Assembly (NCBI GenBank): GCA_016185275.1
Contig: JACPNX010000014.1
Coordinates: forward strand, 36,909 to 100,908
Reading direction: 5' to 3'
Length of the DNA: 64,000 nt
DNA from: Actinomycetota bacterium
GTDB lineage: Bacteria > Actinomycetota > Acidimicrobiia > Acidimicrobiales > Iamiaceae
A model generated the notes under the pieces. That model saw nothing but the letters and a program-made list of their open reading frames with translations. It ran no database searches and was not told where the DNA came from. Numbering within the stretch: position 1 is the stretch's first letter; each line of letters opens with the position of its first letter. Both the position numbers and the translations under genes were made by a program. Positions 31,245 to 40,637 of this stretch are shown piece after piece.

Positions 31245-33050
31245 TCAGCTGCTGGCCAGGCGCTTCTCCAGGGCCCGCAGCTCGTCACGCAGTTCGTCGG
31301 GGAGGCGCTCGCCGATGAAGTCGTAGTGACCCTCGATCAACTCCACCTCACTGCGCCACGCCTCGGGGTCGACCGTGAGGAGCTTCTCGACGGTGCCCTC
31401 GGGCAGGTCGAGTCCCGACACGTCGAGCGCCTCCGGCGTGGGCACCCGGCCGATCTGCGTGTCGGAGGCGGCGCCGGTGCCGTCGACACGCTCCAGCACC
31501 CACTTGAGGACGCGGGCGTTGTCGCCGAACCCCGGCCACAGGAACGATCCGTCCTCGTCCTTGCGGAACCAGTTCACCCAGAACAGCTTGGGCAGCTTCT
31601 CCGGATCGGTGGCGCGGCCGATCTCGAGCCAGTGGGCGAAGTAGTCGCCCGCGTTGTACCCCATGAACGGGAGCATCGCGAACGGGTCGAAGCGCACCTC
31701 GCCGACGGTGCCCGCCGCTGCCGCAGTCTTTTCGGACGACATCACCGAGCCGAGGAACACGCCGTGGCGCCAGTCGAACGACTCGGTCACCAGCGGCACG
31801 TTGGTCGCCCGGCGGCCGCCGAAGAGGATGGCCGAGATCGGCACGCCCTTCGGGTCCTCCCACTCGGGCGCGATGACCGGGCACTGCGACGCCGGCGCCG
31901 TGAACCGGGCGTTCGGGTGGGCGGCGGGCGTGGGGGACTCGGGCGTCCAGTCGTTGCCCTTCCAGTCGACGAGGTGAGCCGGGGGCTCGCTCAGTCCCTC
32001 CCACCACACGTCGCCCTCGTCGGTGCGGGCCACGTTGGTGAAGATGCTGTTGCCCCACAGCGTGGCGAGCGCGTTCTTGTTGGTCGTCGCCGACGTGCCC
32101 GGAGCGACGCCGAAGAAGCCGGCCTCCGGGTTGATGGCGTACAGGCGGCCGTCGTCGCCGAACTTCATCCAGGCGATGTCGTCGCCGACGGTCTCGACCT
32201 TCCAACCGGCAAGGTTCGGGATCATCATGGCCATGTTGGTCTTGCCGCAGGCGGAGGGGAACGCCGCGGCCACGTACTTCACGTCGCCGTCGGGCCTCGT
32301 CACCTTGATGATGAGCATGTGCTCGGCCATCCAGCCGCCGTCGCGCGCCATGGTGGATGCGATCCGTAGCGCGAAGCACTTCTTGCCCAGCAGCGCGTTG
32401 CCGCCGTAGCCGGAGCCGTAGGACCAGATCTCCTTGGTCTCCGGGAAGTGCGTGATGTACTTGCGCTGCGCGTCGCAAGGCCAGACGACGTCGTCGCGGC
32501 GGCTGCCTTCGGCGTCGACCAGCGGGTAGCCGACCGAGTGCACGCAGGGCACGAAGTCGCCGTCGCCGAGCACCTCGAGGACGCGCTGGCCCATGCGCGT
32601 CATGGTGCGCATGTTCACGGCCACGTAGGCGGAGTCGGTGAGCTGGACCCCGATGTGGGCGATCGGCGAGCCGAGCGGTCCCATCGAGAAGGGGACGACG
32701 TACAGGGTGCGACCCCGCATGGCGCCCCGGAAGAGCTCGCGCAGCTCAGCCTTCATCTCCTCGGGAGCGCGCCAGTTGTTCGTGGGACCGGCGTCGATCT
32801 CGTTCTCGCAGCAGATGAACGTCCGGTCCTCGACGCGGGCGACGTCGCCCGGGTCGGACAGGGCCAGGTAGCTGTTCGGTCGGCGGCCACCGTCGAGCCG
32901 CTGGAACGTGCCGGCCTCGACGAGGAGCCCGCAGAGCCGGTCGTACTCCTCCTGGGAGCCGTCACACCAGTGGATGTCGTCGGGCTGGAGGATCTCCGCC
33001 CAGTCGTCCACCCATTCGGTGAGTTTGCGGTTGGTGGTGGTGGCGGTCAT
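31245..33050 (-). CDS. pckG: phosphoenolpyruvate carboxykinase (GTP)
   Basis: The 601-residue enzyme interconverts oxaloacetate and phosphoenolpyruvate with GTP. The active-site P-loop with its reactive Cys is [20 protein letters not shown]. The oxaloacetate and metal regions are [22 protein letters not shown] and [20 protein letters not shown], and the guanine-binding region is [18 protein letters not shown] ([12 protein letters not shown] here). Length is normal. The ATG follows CTGGAG six bases upstream. With kgd in the same window it completes an actinobacterial pattern of 2-oxoglutarate and oxaloacetate metabolism, though the two genes are far apart. Confidence 0.97.
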   Translation of the reverse strand: MTATTTNRKLTEWVDDWAEILQPDDIHWCDGSQEEYDRLCGLLVEAGTFQRLDGGRRPNSYLALSDPGDVARVEDRTFICCENEIDAGPTNNWRAPEEMKAELRELFRGAMRGRTLYVVPFSMGPLGSPIAHIGVQLTDSAYVAVNMRTMTRMGQRVLEVLGDGDFVPCVHSVGYPLVDAEGSRRDDVVWPCDAQRKYITHFPETKEIWSYGSGYGGNALLGKKCFALRIASTMARDGGWMAEHMLIIKVTRPDGDVKYVAAAFPSACGKTNMAMMIPNLAGWKVETVGDDIAWMKFGDDGRLYAINPEAGFFGVAPGTSATTNKNALATLWGNSIFTNVARTDEGDVWWEGLSEPPAHLVDWKGNDWTPESPTPAAHPNARFTAPASQCPVIAPEWEDPKGVPISAILFGGRRATNVPLVTESFDWRHGVFLGSVMSSEKTAAAAGTVGEVRFDPFAMLPFMGYNAGDYFAHWLEIGRATDPEKLPKLFWVNWFRKDEDGSFLWPGFGDNARVLKWVLERVDGTGAASDTQIGRVPTPEALDVSGLDLPEGTVEKLLTVDPEAWRSEVELIEGHYDFIGERLPDELRDELRALEKRLASS

Positions 33051-33091
33051 GACGTCTCCAGGGTGTCCACGCTGACTGGGCGTGCCGGGTC

Positions 33092-33364
33092 CTACCCGAC
33101 CTCGGCGTCGGCCTGCGGGCCCCCCGCGGGGGTTCCATCGGGCAGGAAGCCCGGCGTGCCCATGTCGACCTCGGACCCGAGGCGGAGGCGGGTGGCGTGC
33201 CCCCGCTCGTCGAGGTCGAACACGACGCGCTGGCCCTGGCGCAACATGCGAAAGACCGAGCCCTCCAGCGCGCCGACGGCCAGGTCGTACTCCGACCGGT
33301 CGACGTCGCGCACCACGACACCGTCGCCGGTGCCTGGGTCGTAGGACTTGATCACGCCTTGCAC
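33092..33364 (-). CDS. cold-shock-domain-like protein
   Basis: The 90-residue protein starts [20 protein letters not shown] and ends its fold with [23 protein letters not shown], the strand layout of a cold-shock domain. The RNP motifs are altered: the usual KGFGFI is GDGVVV, so aromatic RNA contacts are partly lost. A Pro/Gly tail follows. The GTG at 33364 is chosen because GAGGG stands seven bases before it and a TAGGGT box at 33410-33405 is placed for a short leader. A GTG at 33406 would overlap that box. RNA binding is inferred. Confidence 0.65.
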   Translation of the reverse strand: MQGVIKSYDPGTGDGVVVRDVDRSEYDLAVGALEGSVFRMLRQGQRVVFDLDERGHATRLRLGSEVDMGTPGFLPDGTPAGGPQADAEVG

Positions 33365-33476
33365 GAAGGGCCCTCGCCGTTCACCTCGCCGGTCCGTGCG
33401 GGTCACCCTACCGTCAGGTCAGAAGCAGGCGAAAAGCCGGCTCAGGTGCCGACGGTGGCGCCGACGGTGGCGCTCG

Positions 33477-33692
33477 CTAGCCGCCCGCCGGGGTGCGGCC
33501 GCGCACCGCCTTGGTGACCTTGCCGGCCTTCAGGCACGACGTGCAGACGTGGACCCGCTTGGGCGACCCGTCCACGAGGGCGCGCACCCGCTGGATGTTC
33601 GGGTTCCACCGGCGCTTCGTGCGCCGGTGGGAGTGGCTGATGTTGTGACCGAAGGAGGGATGCTTGCCGCACACCTCGCACACCGCTGCCAT
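33477..33692 (-). CDS. rpmB: 50S ribosomal protein L28, zinc-binding form
   Basis: The 71-residue protein reads AAVCEVCGKHPSFGHNISHS, then KRRWNPNIQRVRA, then VHVCTSCLKAGKV. The two CxxC pairs mark the C+ (zinc-binding) paralogue rather than the zinc-free form. ATG start with a GAGGA site. A TAGGTT box near 33735 on the minus strand is a likely -10. It diverges from the FakA-like gene. In many genomes rpmB and this kinase are neighbours with recG, and that order is kept here. Confidence 0.95.
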   Translation of the reverse strand: MAAVCEVCGKHPSFGHNISHSHRRTKRRWNPNIQRVRALVDGSPKRVHVCTSCLKAGKVTKAVRGRTPAGG

Positions 33693-33820
33693 GGGGAATC
33701 CTCGCGCGGGACGTTCTGGGACCGGCGGGCGAACCTAGCAGCGAGCGCCCCGCCCGAGCCAGGTGAGCGGGCACGGGGCCACGACGGTCGCCGGGGCGAA
33801 CGAGCCCGGCGGCGCGTCAC

Positions 33821-33826
33821 TACGAT
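33821..33826 (+). promoter_or_regulatory. -10 element TACGAT, leaderless promoter of the DAK2-domain gene
   Basis: TACGAT is followed by eight bases and the ATG at 33835. Confidence 0.6.
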
Positions 33827-33834
33827 CGCCCCGC

Positions 33835-35481
33835 ATGACGGTCACCGAGCGCCTGGGCGCCGAGGAGCTGCGTTCGGCGATCGACGCGTTCCGGGAGGCC
33901 CTGCGCGCCCACCAGGCCGTGATCAACCGGCTCAACGTCTACCCCGTGCCCGACGGTGACACGGGCACGAACATGGCGCTCACCGTCGACGCCGTGGCCA
34001 AGGAGCTGGCCGAGGCCGACCCCGGCCTCGACGGCACGTGCCGCGCCATCGCCCACGGGTCGCTCATGGGGGCGCGTGGCAACTCGGGCGTGATCCTGTC
34101 CCAGATCCTGCGGGCCGTCGCGGCGACGGTGCGCGACGCGGGCGGGCTCGACGGCGCCACCCTCGCGGCGGCGCTGGCGGCGGCCAGCGACGCCGCCTAC
34201 GCCGCGGTGGGCAAGCCGGTCGAGGGCACGATCCTCACCGTCGTGCGCGAGTCGGCAGCCGGTGCCGGTCCGGTGGCCAGCGCGGGCGGGGGGCTCGTGG
34301 CCGTGGCGGAGGCGGCCCGAGCCGCGGGAGGCGAGGCGTTGGAGCGCACGCCCGAGCTGCTGGCGGTCCTGCGCGAGGCGGGCGTGGTCGACGCCGGCGG
34401 CACGGGGTTCCTGCTGTTACTCGACGCGCTGCTGCACGTGGCCGACGGGCGGCCGCTTCCCGAGACGCCGGCCGGTGAAGGCCTGCCCGACCTCGACGCC
34501 ATGTCGACGCACCCGGACCACGAAGGCCACGACGTCGCCGATCTGCGCTACGAGGTGATGTACTTGCTGGAGGCGCCGGACAGCGCGATGTCGGGGTTCA
34601 AGCAGGTGTGGGCGGGCATCGGCGACTCGATCGTCGTCGTCGGTGGCGAGGGACTGTGGAACTGCCACATCCACACCGACGACATCGGCGCCGCCATCGA
34701 GGCGGCGATCGACATCGGCCGGCCCTGCAACATCCGGGTGACCGACCTCATGGAGCAGGTCGAAGAGGAGCGCTGGGTGCGCGAGCAGGTGCCCGAGGAC
34801 GCCGACGCGCTGGAGTCTGCGCCGGTCACCACCGCGGTGGTGGCGGTCGCCACCGGCGAGGGCGTCGCCCGCCTGCTGCGCTCGTTCAACGTCCAGCGCA
34901 TCGTGGCGGGTGGCCAGACGATGAACCCGTCCACCGCCGACCTCCTCCAGGCGGTGGAGTCGGCTCCGGCCCGAGGCGTCGTGCTGCTGCCCAACAACAA
35001 GAACATCGTCCCGGTCGCGGAGCAGGTCGCCGAGCACAGCGACAAGGTGGTGCGCGTCGTACCCACCCGGTCGGTCACCGAAGGGCTGGCCGCGTTGATC
35101 GCGTACGACCCCGAGGCGCCGGTCGAGCGCAACGCCGAGGAGATGGCCGAGGCCGCCGACGGCGTGGTGGCGGGCGAGGTCACCCGTGCGGTGCGGGACT
35201 CGACGTGCGAGCTCGGGCCCATCAGGCAGGGCGACTGGCTGGGTCTGGACCGCGACGGCATCCGGGCCGTCGAGGCCGACCTCGCGGAAGCCACCTGCGC
35301 GCTGCTGGCAGCGCTGGTCGACCCCGACCACGAGATCGTGACCCTGCTGGAGGGCGAAGGAGCCAGCCCCGCGGCCACGAGGCGGATCACCGAGTGGCTG
35401 GCCGAGCACCACCCGGGCGTGGCCTGCGAGGTGCACCACGGCGGGCAGCCGCTGTACCCGTACATCTTCGGCGTCGAGTGA
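33835..35481 (+). CDS. DAK2 domain fatty-acid-kinase-like protein (FakA/YloV family)
   Basis: The 548-residue protein has a DhaL-like ATP-binding domain in residues 1-205: VINRLNVYPVPDGDTGTNMALT with the three metal Asp residues, and GSLMGARGNSGVILSQILR. A middle domain and a C-terminal DegV-related domain follow (VAGGQTMNPSTADLLQAVES, LPNNKNIVPVAEQV). FakA phosphorylates fatty acids delivered by FakB proteins for phospholipid synthesis; no fakB gene is seen here. The ATG is fixed by its -10 box. The rpmB-fakA-recG neighbourhood is conserved widely, supporting the call. Confidence 0.9.
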   Translation: MTVTERLGAEELRSAIDAFREALRAHQAVINRLNVYPVPDGDTGTNMALTVDAVAKELAEADPGLDGTCRAIAHGSLMGARGNSGVILSQILRAVAATVRDAGGLDGATLAAALAAASDAAYAAVGKPVEGTILTVVRESAAGAGPVASAGGGLVAVAEAARAAGGEALERTPELLAVLREAGVVDAGGTGFLLLLDALLHVADGRPLPETPAGEGLPDLDAMSTHPDHEGHDVADLRYEVMYLLEAPDSAMSGFKQVWAGIGDSIVVVGGEGLWNCHIHTDDIGAAIEAAIDIGRPCNIRVTDLMEQVEEERWVREQVPEDADALESAPVTTAVVAVATGEGVARLLRSFNVQRIVAGGQTMNPSTADLLQAVESAPARGVVLLPNNKNIVPVAEQVAEHSDKVVRVVPTRSVTEGLAALIAYDPEAPVERNAEEMAEAADGVVAGEVTRAVRDSTCELGPIRQGDWLGLDRDGIRAVEADLAEATCALLAALVDPDHEIVTLLEGEGASPAATRRITEWLAEHHPGVACEVHHGGQPLYPYIFGVE

Positions 35482-35531
35482 GCGGTCGAGTAGGCGGTCG
35501 AGCGAGCGGCCGGCCCGCCCGGGGCGGTGCG

Positions 35532-35537
35532 TATCCT
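35532..35537 (+). promoter_or_regulatory. -10 element TATCCT, leaderless promoter of the DUF2332 gene
   Basis: TATCCT is followed by seven bases and the ATG at 35545. It probably also drives recG, which overlaps the DUF2332 stop by one base. Confidence 0.6.
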
Positions 35538-35544
35538 CGGCTCG

Positions 35545-36684
35545 ATGGCTGAGGGGCACGGGGGCGGGCGCGTCGAGGGGCCGACCCGCTTCGATCGCTT
35601 CGATCGCCTCGATCACCGCACCGGCGGCGATCGCCGCCGGATGTTCGCCGACTTCGCCGCCGGCTACCCGGACCTTCCGCTCTACTCCCGGTTGGCGTCC
35701 GCCATCGCCGGCGACGGCGAGATCGCCGACCTGCTGGGCGCGGCCGCACCGGGCCAGGACCGACCGGTGCTGCTGTTCGCCGCCGTCCACGAGTTGGTGC
35801 TCCGCCGGCCGGACCTGCCGTTGGCCCGCTGGTACTCCTCCCTCGCGGGATCGCCCGCGCCGGCGGGCGATCCCTGGCCCGAGTTCCGCGCCACCTGCCT
35901 CGACCACCGTGACGAGTTGTGCTCGACCATCGCGTCGCGCACCACGCAGACCAACGAGGTGAACCGTTGCGTGCTGCTGGCTCCTCTCATCGCGCAGGCC
36001 TGCGCCGACCGGCCCGGCACGCCGCTGGCGTTGTTGGAGCTGGGCACGAGCGCGGGCCTGCTGCTGGGCATCGACCGCTACGCCGTCGAGGTGGGCGACG
36101 CGGTCGTCGGCGATCGCGCCTCGCCGGTGCGGTGCGCGGGCTCGGTCCTCGGGACGCGCCTGCCCCCCACCGCGCCCTTCCCTCCCGCGCCGCCGGTGGC
36201 CGCCCGGGCGGGTCTCGACGTCGCGCCCGTGAGCCTCGACGACGCCGGCGAGCTGCGCTGGCTGGAGGCGTGCCTGTGGCCGGACCAGCCGGCGCGGCTC
36301 ACGCGCTTCCGGGCCGCCGTGGAGCTGGCACGCGCCGACCCACCCCACCTCGTGCGGGGCGACATGGTCGACGACCTCCCGGCCACGCTCGCCGCGCTGC
36401 CAGGAGGGACGCACCTCGTCGTGTTCCACTGCTGGGCGCTCACCTACGTGTCGCGCGAGCGCCGCGCCGGGGTGGCGGGCGCGCTCGCCGCCGCCGCCGG
36501 CGGCGGCCGGCCGGTCTCGTGGCTCACGGCCGAGCCGCCCGGCTGCGCGCCCGGCATCGAGATGGGGCACACGGCCGCCGACACGATCCTCGGGCTGCGG
36601 CGCTGGCGCGACGGTGCGGAGCAGCCGCCGCTGGTCGCGGGCACGGCCCACCCGCACGGTGCCTGGATCCGCTGGGGCTCGTAG
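35545..36684 (+). CDS. DUF2332 family protein
   Basis: The 379-residue protein matches DUF2332: MFADFAAGYPDLPLYSRLASAIA, VLLFAAVHELVLR, TTQTNEVNRCVLLAPLI, LALLELGTSAGLLLGIDRY and LVVFHCWALTYVS. The LLELGTSAGL segment resembles a Rossmann-type nucleotide or SAM site, so a methyltransferase-like role has been suggested for such proteins by fold only. The first 30 residues include a tandem Phe-Asp-Arg stretch and are not conserved. It is inserted between the kinase gene and recG and joined to recG by a TAGTG overlap. Confidence 0.8.
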   Translation: MAEGHGGGRVEGPTRFDRFDRLDHRTGGDRRRMFADFAAGYPDLPLYSRLASAIAGDGEIADLLGAAAPGQDRPVLLFAAVHELVLRRPDLPLARWYSSLAGSPAPAGDPWPEFRATCLDHRDELCSTIASRTTQTNEVNRCVLLAPLIAQACADRPGTPLALLELGTSAGLLLGIDRYAVEVGDAVVGDRASPVRCAGSVLGTRLPPTAPFPPAPPVAARAGLDVAPVSLDDAGELRWLEACLWPDQPARLTRFRAAVELARADPPHLVRGDMVDDLPATLAALPGGTHLVVFHCWALTYVSRERRAGVAGALAAAAGGGRPVSWLTAEPPGCAPGIEMGHTAADTILGLRRWRDGAEQPPLVAGTAHPHGAWIRWGS

Positions 36685-38885
36685 TGGCCCGGCGGCTCCG
36701 CCAGCTCGCCGACCTGCCTGTCACCGCGCTGCGCGGGGTCGGCCCGAAGTCGGCCCACGGGCTCGAGCAGGCGTTCGGCATCACGTCGGTCCTCGACCTC
36801 CTGACGCACTACCCGCGGCGGTGGATCGACCGGAGCAAGGAGGGCCGCATCGCCGACCTCGAACCGGGCGAGGAGGCGATGGTCGTGGTGCGGGTGGAGC
36901 GCACCTCGGCCCGGCGCACGAAGGGCCGCCCGCCCAAGGTGCTCGTCACCAGCGATGTCACGGACGGGACGGGACACCTCCGGGTCAGCTTCTTCAACCA
37001 GGCGTGGCGCGAGCGGCAGCTGCCCGCCGGCACGAGTTGCGTCCTGTTCGGCAAGGTCGACCTGTTCCAGGGTCGGCGCCAGATGACCAACCCGGTCGTC
37101 GACCTCATCGGTGACCGCACCGGCCGCATCCTCCCGATCTACCCCAGCTCCGAGAAGGAGCGGATCAGCTCGTGGGACCAGGCGCGCTGGCTGGAGGAGG
37201 TGCTCGAGCGCGCCGGCGACTTCGCCGACCCGATGCCCGCGGATCAGCTGCGGCGGCTCGGCCTCGTGGACCGCACCACCGCCTTCCGCGGCATCCACGC
37301 GCCGGAGACCTGGGGCGAGGTCGAGGCGGCGCGCCGCCGGCTGGTGTTCGACGAGCTGCTGCGCATCCAGCTCGCCCTCGTGCTGCGCAAGCGGCTCCTG
37401 GAACGCACGGCCAAGGGGATCCGCCACGACGTCGGTGCTCGCTCGGACGGGGGCGGTCCGCTCGTGCGACGGTTCTGGGAGGGGCTGCCATTCGGGCTCA
37501 CCCGGGCGCAACAGCGGGCCATCGACGAGATCGTCACGGACCTCGCCGGACCGCACCCGATGCACCGGCTGCTCCAGGGAGACGTCGGCAGCGGCAAGAC
37601 CGTGGTGGCGGTGGCCGCCATGCTCGTCGCCGTGCAGGGCGGGCACCAGGCCGCGCTGATGGCGCCGACGGAGGTCCTCGCCGAGCAGCACGCGCTGGGC
37701 GTGCGCGACCTGCTGGCCCGCTTCGAGGTCCCGACCGGCGCGCACGAAGAGACGCTCTTCGCCAGCGGTGGGACGGCGCGACCGCTGCACGTCGCGCTGC
37801 TCACCAACCGCACGACCGCGGCCGAGCGCCGTCGCCTGGGCGAGGAGCTCGAGCGGGGCCGCGTCGATCTGCTGATCGGGACCCACGCGCTGATCGAAGG
37901 CGGCGTGCGCTTCCGGTCGCTCGGTGTCGTGGTGGTCGACGAGCAGCACCGCTTCGGCGTGGAGCAGCGGGCCGCGCTGCGCGACAAGGGTGCGGGGGTC
38001 GTGCCCGACGTGCTGGTGATGACCGCCACGCCGATCCCCCGCACGGCGGCCATGACCGTCTACGGCGATCTCGACGTGTCCGTGCTCGACGAGCTGCCCC
38101 CGGGGCGCACCCCGATCCGCACCCGCTGGGTCCGCCTGCCCGCCGAGGACGGCGGCGCGCCCCCCGGCGAGCCCGTGGCCGAGGTGGAGGCCCCGGTGTG
38201 GGACCACGTGCGCCGCGAGGTGGCCGGTGGCCGCCAGGCCTACGTGGTGTGCCCGTTGATCGAGGGCTCCGACAAGCTCGAGGCCCGTTCGGCCGAAGAG
38301 ACGTTCGAGCGCTTGTCGGTCGGTGAGCTGGCCGGGCTGCGCCTCGCGCTGCTGCACGGGCGCCTCCCGGCCGCGGACAAGGAGTCGATCATGCGGAGCT
38401 TCCGCGCCGGGCAGCTCGACGTGCTGGTCTCGACGACCGTGATCGAGGTGGGCGTGGACGTGCCGAACGCGACCGTGATGGTCGTGCTCGACGCCGACCG
38501 GTTCGGGATCGCGCAGCTCCACCAGCTCAGGGGGCGAGTCGGTCGAGGTGCGGCCGCGTCGACGTGCTGGCTGGTGGCGGCGGGGCTGACGCCCGACGCC
38601 GAGGAGCGGCTGGCGGCCATGGTCCGGACCACCGACGGGTTCGAGCTGGCCGAGGTGGACCTGGACCTGCGGGGCGAGGGCACGATCATGGGGGAGCGCC
38701 AGAAGGGCCGCAACGACCTCAAGCTCGCCTCGCTGCGCCGGGATCGCGAGTGGGTGGAGCAGGCCCGCGAGGTCGCCTTCGCGCTGGTGGACGCCGACCC
38801 GGATCTGGCCGACCACGAGCCGCTGCGCGACGAGCTGGAGGTGTTCCTCGGCGACGAGGAGGCCGACTTCCTGATGAAGAGCTGA
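36684..38885 (+). CDS. recG: ATP-dependent DNA helicase RecG
   Basis: RecG reverses stalled forks and branch-migrates recombination intermediates. The 733-residue protein has an N-terminal wedge OB-fold (LRGVGPKSAHGLEQAFGI, then VTDGTGHLRVSFFNQAW). The helicase core has Walker A LLQGDVGSGKTVVA, motif Ia MAPTEVLAEQHA, motif II VVVVDEQHRFGVEQR and TATPIPRTAAMTVYGDLDVS. Motifs V and VI are STTVIEVGVDVPNATVMVV and QLRGRVGRG. Start is a GTG sharing one base with the DUF2332 stop. Length is typical. Confidence 0.97.
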   Translation: MARRLRQLADLPVTALRGVGPKSAHGLEQAFGITSVLDLLTHYPRRWIDRSKEGRIADLEPGEEAMVVVRVERTSARRTKGRPPKVLVTSDVTDGTGHLRVSFFNQAWRERQLPAGTSCVLFGKVDLFQGRRQMTNPVVDLIGDRTGRILPIYPSSEKERISSWDQARWLEEVLERAGDFADPMPADQLRRLGLVDRTTAFRGIHAPETWGEVEAARRRLVFDELLRIQLALVLRKRLLERTAKGIRHDVGARSDGGGPLVRRFWEGLPFGLTRAQQRAIDEIVTDLAGPHPMHRLLQGDVGSGKTVVAVAAMLVAVQGGHQAALMAPTEVLAEQHALGVRDLLARFEVPTGAHEETLFASGGTARPLHVALLTNRTTAAERRRLGEELERGRVDLLIGTHALIEGGVRFRSLGVVVVDEQHRFGVEQRAALRDKGAGVVPDVLVMTATPIPRTAAMTVYGDLDVSVLDELPPGRTPIRTRWVRLPAEDGGAPPGEPVAEVEAPVWDHVRREVAGGRQAYVVCPLIEGSDKLEARSAEETFERLSVGELAGLRLALLHGRLPAADKESIMRSFRAGQLDVLVSTTVIEVGVDVPNATVMVVLDADRFGIAQLHQLRGRVGRGAAASTCWLVAAGLTPDAEERLAAMVRTTDGFELAEVDLDLRGEGTIMGERQKGRNDLKLASLRRDREWVEQAREVAFALVDADPDLADHEPLRDELEVFLGDEEADFLMKS

Positions 38886-38964
38886 GCGGTGGCGGCGTCG
38901 CCGCCGGCTCGCGGCACCGCGCGGAGACGGCGGTGCGAAGGGCGGCGGCGCCGGCCGGCGTCGC

Positions 38965-38970
38965 TAGGTT
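38965..38970 (+). promoter_or_regulatory. -10 element TAGGTT, leaderless promoter of the PPOX gene
   Basis: TAGGTT is followed by six bases and the ATG at 38977. Confidence 0.55.
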
Positions 38971-38976
38971 GCGGGG

Positions 38977-39369
38977 ATGCCACTGGATCCCAGAATCACC
39001 GAGCTGGCGACGGCGAAGAACTTCGCCGCGCTGACGACGCTGCTGCCCGACGGCCACCCCCAGACCCAGGTGATGTGGGTGCACGCCGACGACGAGCACG
39101 TGCTGATCAACACCGAGGTCGGCCGCCAGAAGTACCGCAACGTCGAGCGCGACCCCCGGGTGACGGTGACCGTGTGGGACGCGGCGAACCCCTACCGCTA
39201 CGTCGAGGTGCGCGGCCGGGTCGCCGAGACCGTCACCGGCCCGGACGCGCGGGACAACATCGACGAGCTGTCGCACAAGTACACCGGTCACGACTACTCC
39301 AACCCGATCGGCACCGAGCGGGTGGTCCTGCGCATCGCCGTCGAGCGCGTGCACGCGAACGGCGTCTGA
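38977..39369 (+). CDS. PPOX-class split-barrel flavin/F420-dependent oxidoreductase
   Basis: The 130-residue protein is a pyridoxamine-phosphate-oxidase-like split barrel: FAALTTLLPDGHPQTQVMWV, LINTEVGRQKYRNVERDPRV and YRYVEVRGRVAE. This form matches the Rv1155-like group of actinobacterial deazaflavin (F420) proteins. The Lys-Tyr-Arg-Asn motif in the middle is the phosphate-contact region. F420 binding is inferred from the subgroup; FMN is possible. It starts with an ATG supported by its -10 box and is coupled by a TGATG overlap to a tiny membrane protein gene. Confidence 0.85.
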   Translation: MPLDPRITELATAKNFAALTTLLPDGHPQTQVMWVHADDEHVLINTEVGRQKYRNVERDPRVTVTVWDAANPYRYVEVRGRVAETVTGPDARDNIDELSHKYTGHDYSNPIGTERVVLRIAVERVHANGV

Positions 39370-39515
39370 TGGCCGTGGCCCTCGCCATCGCGGTGGTCGG
39401 CTTCTTCGTGCTCAGCGTGGCGGGGATGCTGGTGTGGATCCGCGTCATCATGTCCAGAGCCGAGCGTGCGCAACGCGAGGCGGGAGGCGGGGCCTCGCCG
39501 CCCTTGGGCCGGTAG
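39369..39515 (+). CDS. 48-residue single-pass membrane protein
   Basis: MAVALAIAVVGFFVLSVAGM begins a single membrane helix, followed by VWIRVIMSRAERAQREAGG and a short Gly/Pro tail. The ATG shares one base with the PPOX stop, so translation is coupled. No family is recognised. It is likely a small inner-membrane partner or anchor, but nothing in the sequence shows for what. Confidence 0.65.
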   Translation: MAVALAIAVVGFFVLSVAGMLVWIRVIMSRAERAQREAGGGASPPLGR

Positions 39516-39560
39516 GGCCTGGCGGCCTGGCGGCAGACGAGCGTGTCGCGGGCTCGGAGG

Positions 39561-39779
39561 TCAGATGCCCGGCTCCCACGGATCGGCACCGTCCTCGTCC
39601 GGCAGCACCAGATCCCAGCGGTCGAGGCAGTCCTCGCAGCGGTAGGTCACGAGGTCGCCCGCCACCCAGGTGCCGTCCTCGCGCGGCCGGGTCACGAGGT
39701 GGGCGCGGCCACCGCAGTCGATGCAGTCGATGACCGTCTCGGGCACGGGTCCGGTCCCGGAGGCGGAGCCGTCGCTCAC
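39561..39779 (-). CDS. small zinc-ribbon-like protein
   Basis: The 72-residue acidic protein has two Cys pairs, VIDCIDCGGRAHLV and YRCEDCLDRWDLV, spaced as in a zinc ribbon. An acidic C-terminus (DEDGADPWEPGI) follows. The GTG lies in a GTGA overlap with the end of the enoyl-CoA hydratase gene, so the two form an operon. Function is unknown. Confidence 0.72.
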   Translation of the reverse strand: MSDGSASGTGPVPETVIDCIDCGGRAHLVTRPREDGTWVAGDLVTYRCEDCLDRWDLVLPDEDGADPWEPGI

Positions 39780-40600
39780 CGCCCGGAGCCCCCGCGCCGT
39801 TCGGCCTGGCTGCGGTCGAAGCCGGCCACGCCATCCGCGAAGCCGGGATCGAAGATGACGGCTCGCCCGTGCCGGTCTTCGTTGGCCAGCGCGGCCTCGA
39901 GCTCCCTGCCGAGACCCTCGTACACCGACAGCCGGTCGTGGACGACGGCCGGCCACGGCGACGCTGCGATGCCCTCGGCCATCTCCACTGCCGCGGCGAG
40001 CGCGGTGCCGGCCGGGACGAGCCGCTGCACGAAGCCGATCCGCTCGGCCTCGTCCGCGTCGATCTCGCGCCCGGTGAGGATGAGGTCGAGGGCCCGCCCG
40101 AGCCCGACGATGCGCGGCAGCCGGTAGGTGCCCCCGTCGATCAGCGGGACGCCCCAGCGGCGCTCGAGGCACCCGAAGCGGGCGGTGGCCCCGGCGATGC
40201 GCAGGTCGCACCAGGCGGCCAGCTCGAGTCCTCCGGCGACGCACCAGCCTTCGATCGCCGCGATCACCGGCTTGCCCAGCTGGAGTCGCGTGGGCCCCAG
40301 CGGGCCGCTGGGGCGCAGCGCGGGCAGGTCCTTCAGGTCGGCGCCCGCGCAGAACGCCGACTCGTCGCCGGTCAGCACGGCGACGCGGGCCGCGGGGTCC
40401 GCGTTGAACTGGAGCAGCTCGTCGTGCAGGCGGGCGGCCGTGGCCGAGTCGATGGCGTTGCGGCGCTCGGGCCGACCGATGCGGACCACGCGAACGGACC
40501 CGCCGGTCGCCGCCCCGTCACCGGTCTGTCGGCCACCGCTCCCGGACGGGCCCATGGCCTGATCGGTTGCCGAATCCCCGGGGCCGTCGTCGTCACGCAC
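39776..40600 (-). CDS. enoyl-CoA hydratase/isomerase family protein
   Basis: The 274-residue crotonase-fold protein has the oxyanion segments DESAFCAGADLKDL and KPVIAAIEGWCVAGGLELAAWCDLRIA. In classical hydratases two Glu residues act; here one is replaced, because GVPLIDGGTYRLPRIVG carries Asp at the second position, so isomerase or other crotonase chemistry is possible. The GTG at 40600 is set by TACGTT eight bases upstream; an ATG at 40555 is the alternative and would remove a poorly conserved leader. Confidence 0.83.
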   Translation of the reverse strand: MRDDDGPGDSATDQAMGPSGSGGRQTGDGAATGGSVRVVRIGRPERRNAIDSATAARLHDELLQFNADPAARVAVLTGDESAFCAGADLKDLPALRPSGPLGPTRLQLGKPVIAAIEGWCVAGGLELAAWCDLRIAGATARFGCLERRWGVPLIDGGTYRLPRIVGLGRALDLILTGREIDADEAERIGFVQRLVPAGTALAAAVEMAEGIAASPWPAVVHDRLSVYEGLGRELEAALANEDRHGRAVIFDPGFADGVAGFDRSQAERRGGSGR

Positions 40601-40608
40601 GCTCCGGG

Positions 40609-40614
40609 AACGTA
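40609..40614 (-). promoter_or_regulatory. -10 element TACGTT, leaderless promoter of the enoyl-CoA hydratase gene
   Basis: On the minus strand TACGTT is followed by eight bases and the GTG at 40600. Only nine bases separate it from the divergent -10 box of the rsmD leader. Confidence 0.6.
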
Positions 40615-40623
40615 GCCCTCCGT

Positions 40624-40629
40624 TACCGT
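40624..40629 (+). promoter_or_regulatory. -10 element TACCGT, leaderless promoter of the rsmD operon
   Basis: TACCGT is followed by eight bases and a GTG at 40638, which opens a 19-codon ORF, not rsmD itself. Confidence 0.6.
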
Positions 40630-40637
40630 GACCGTTC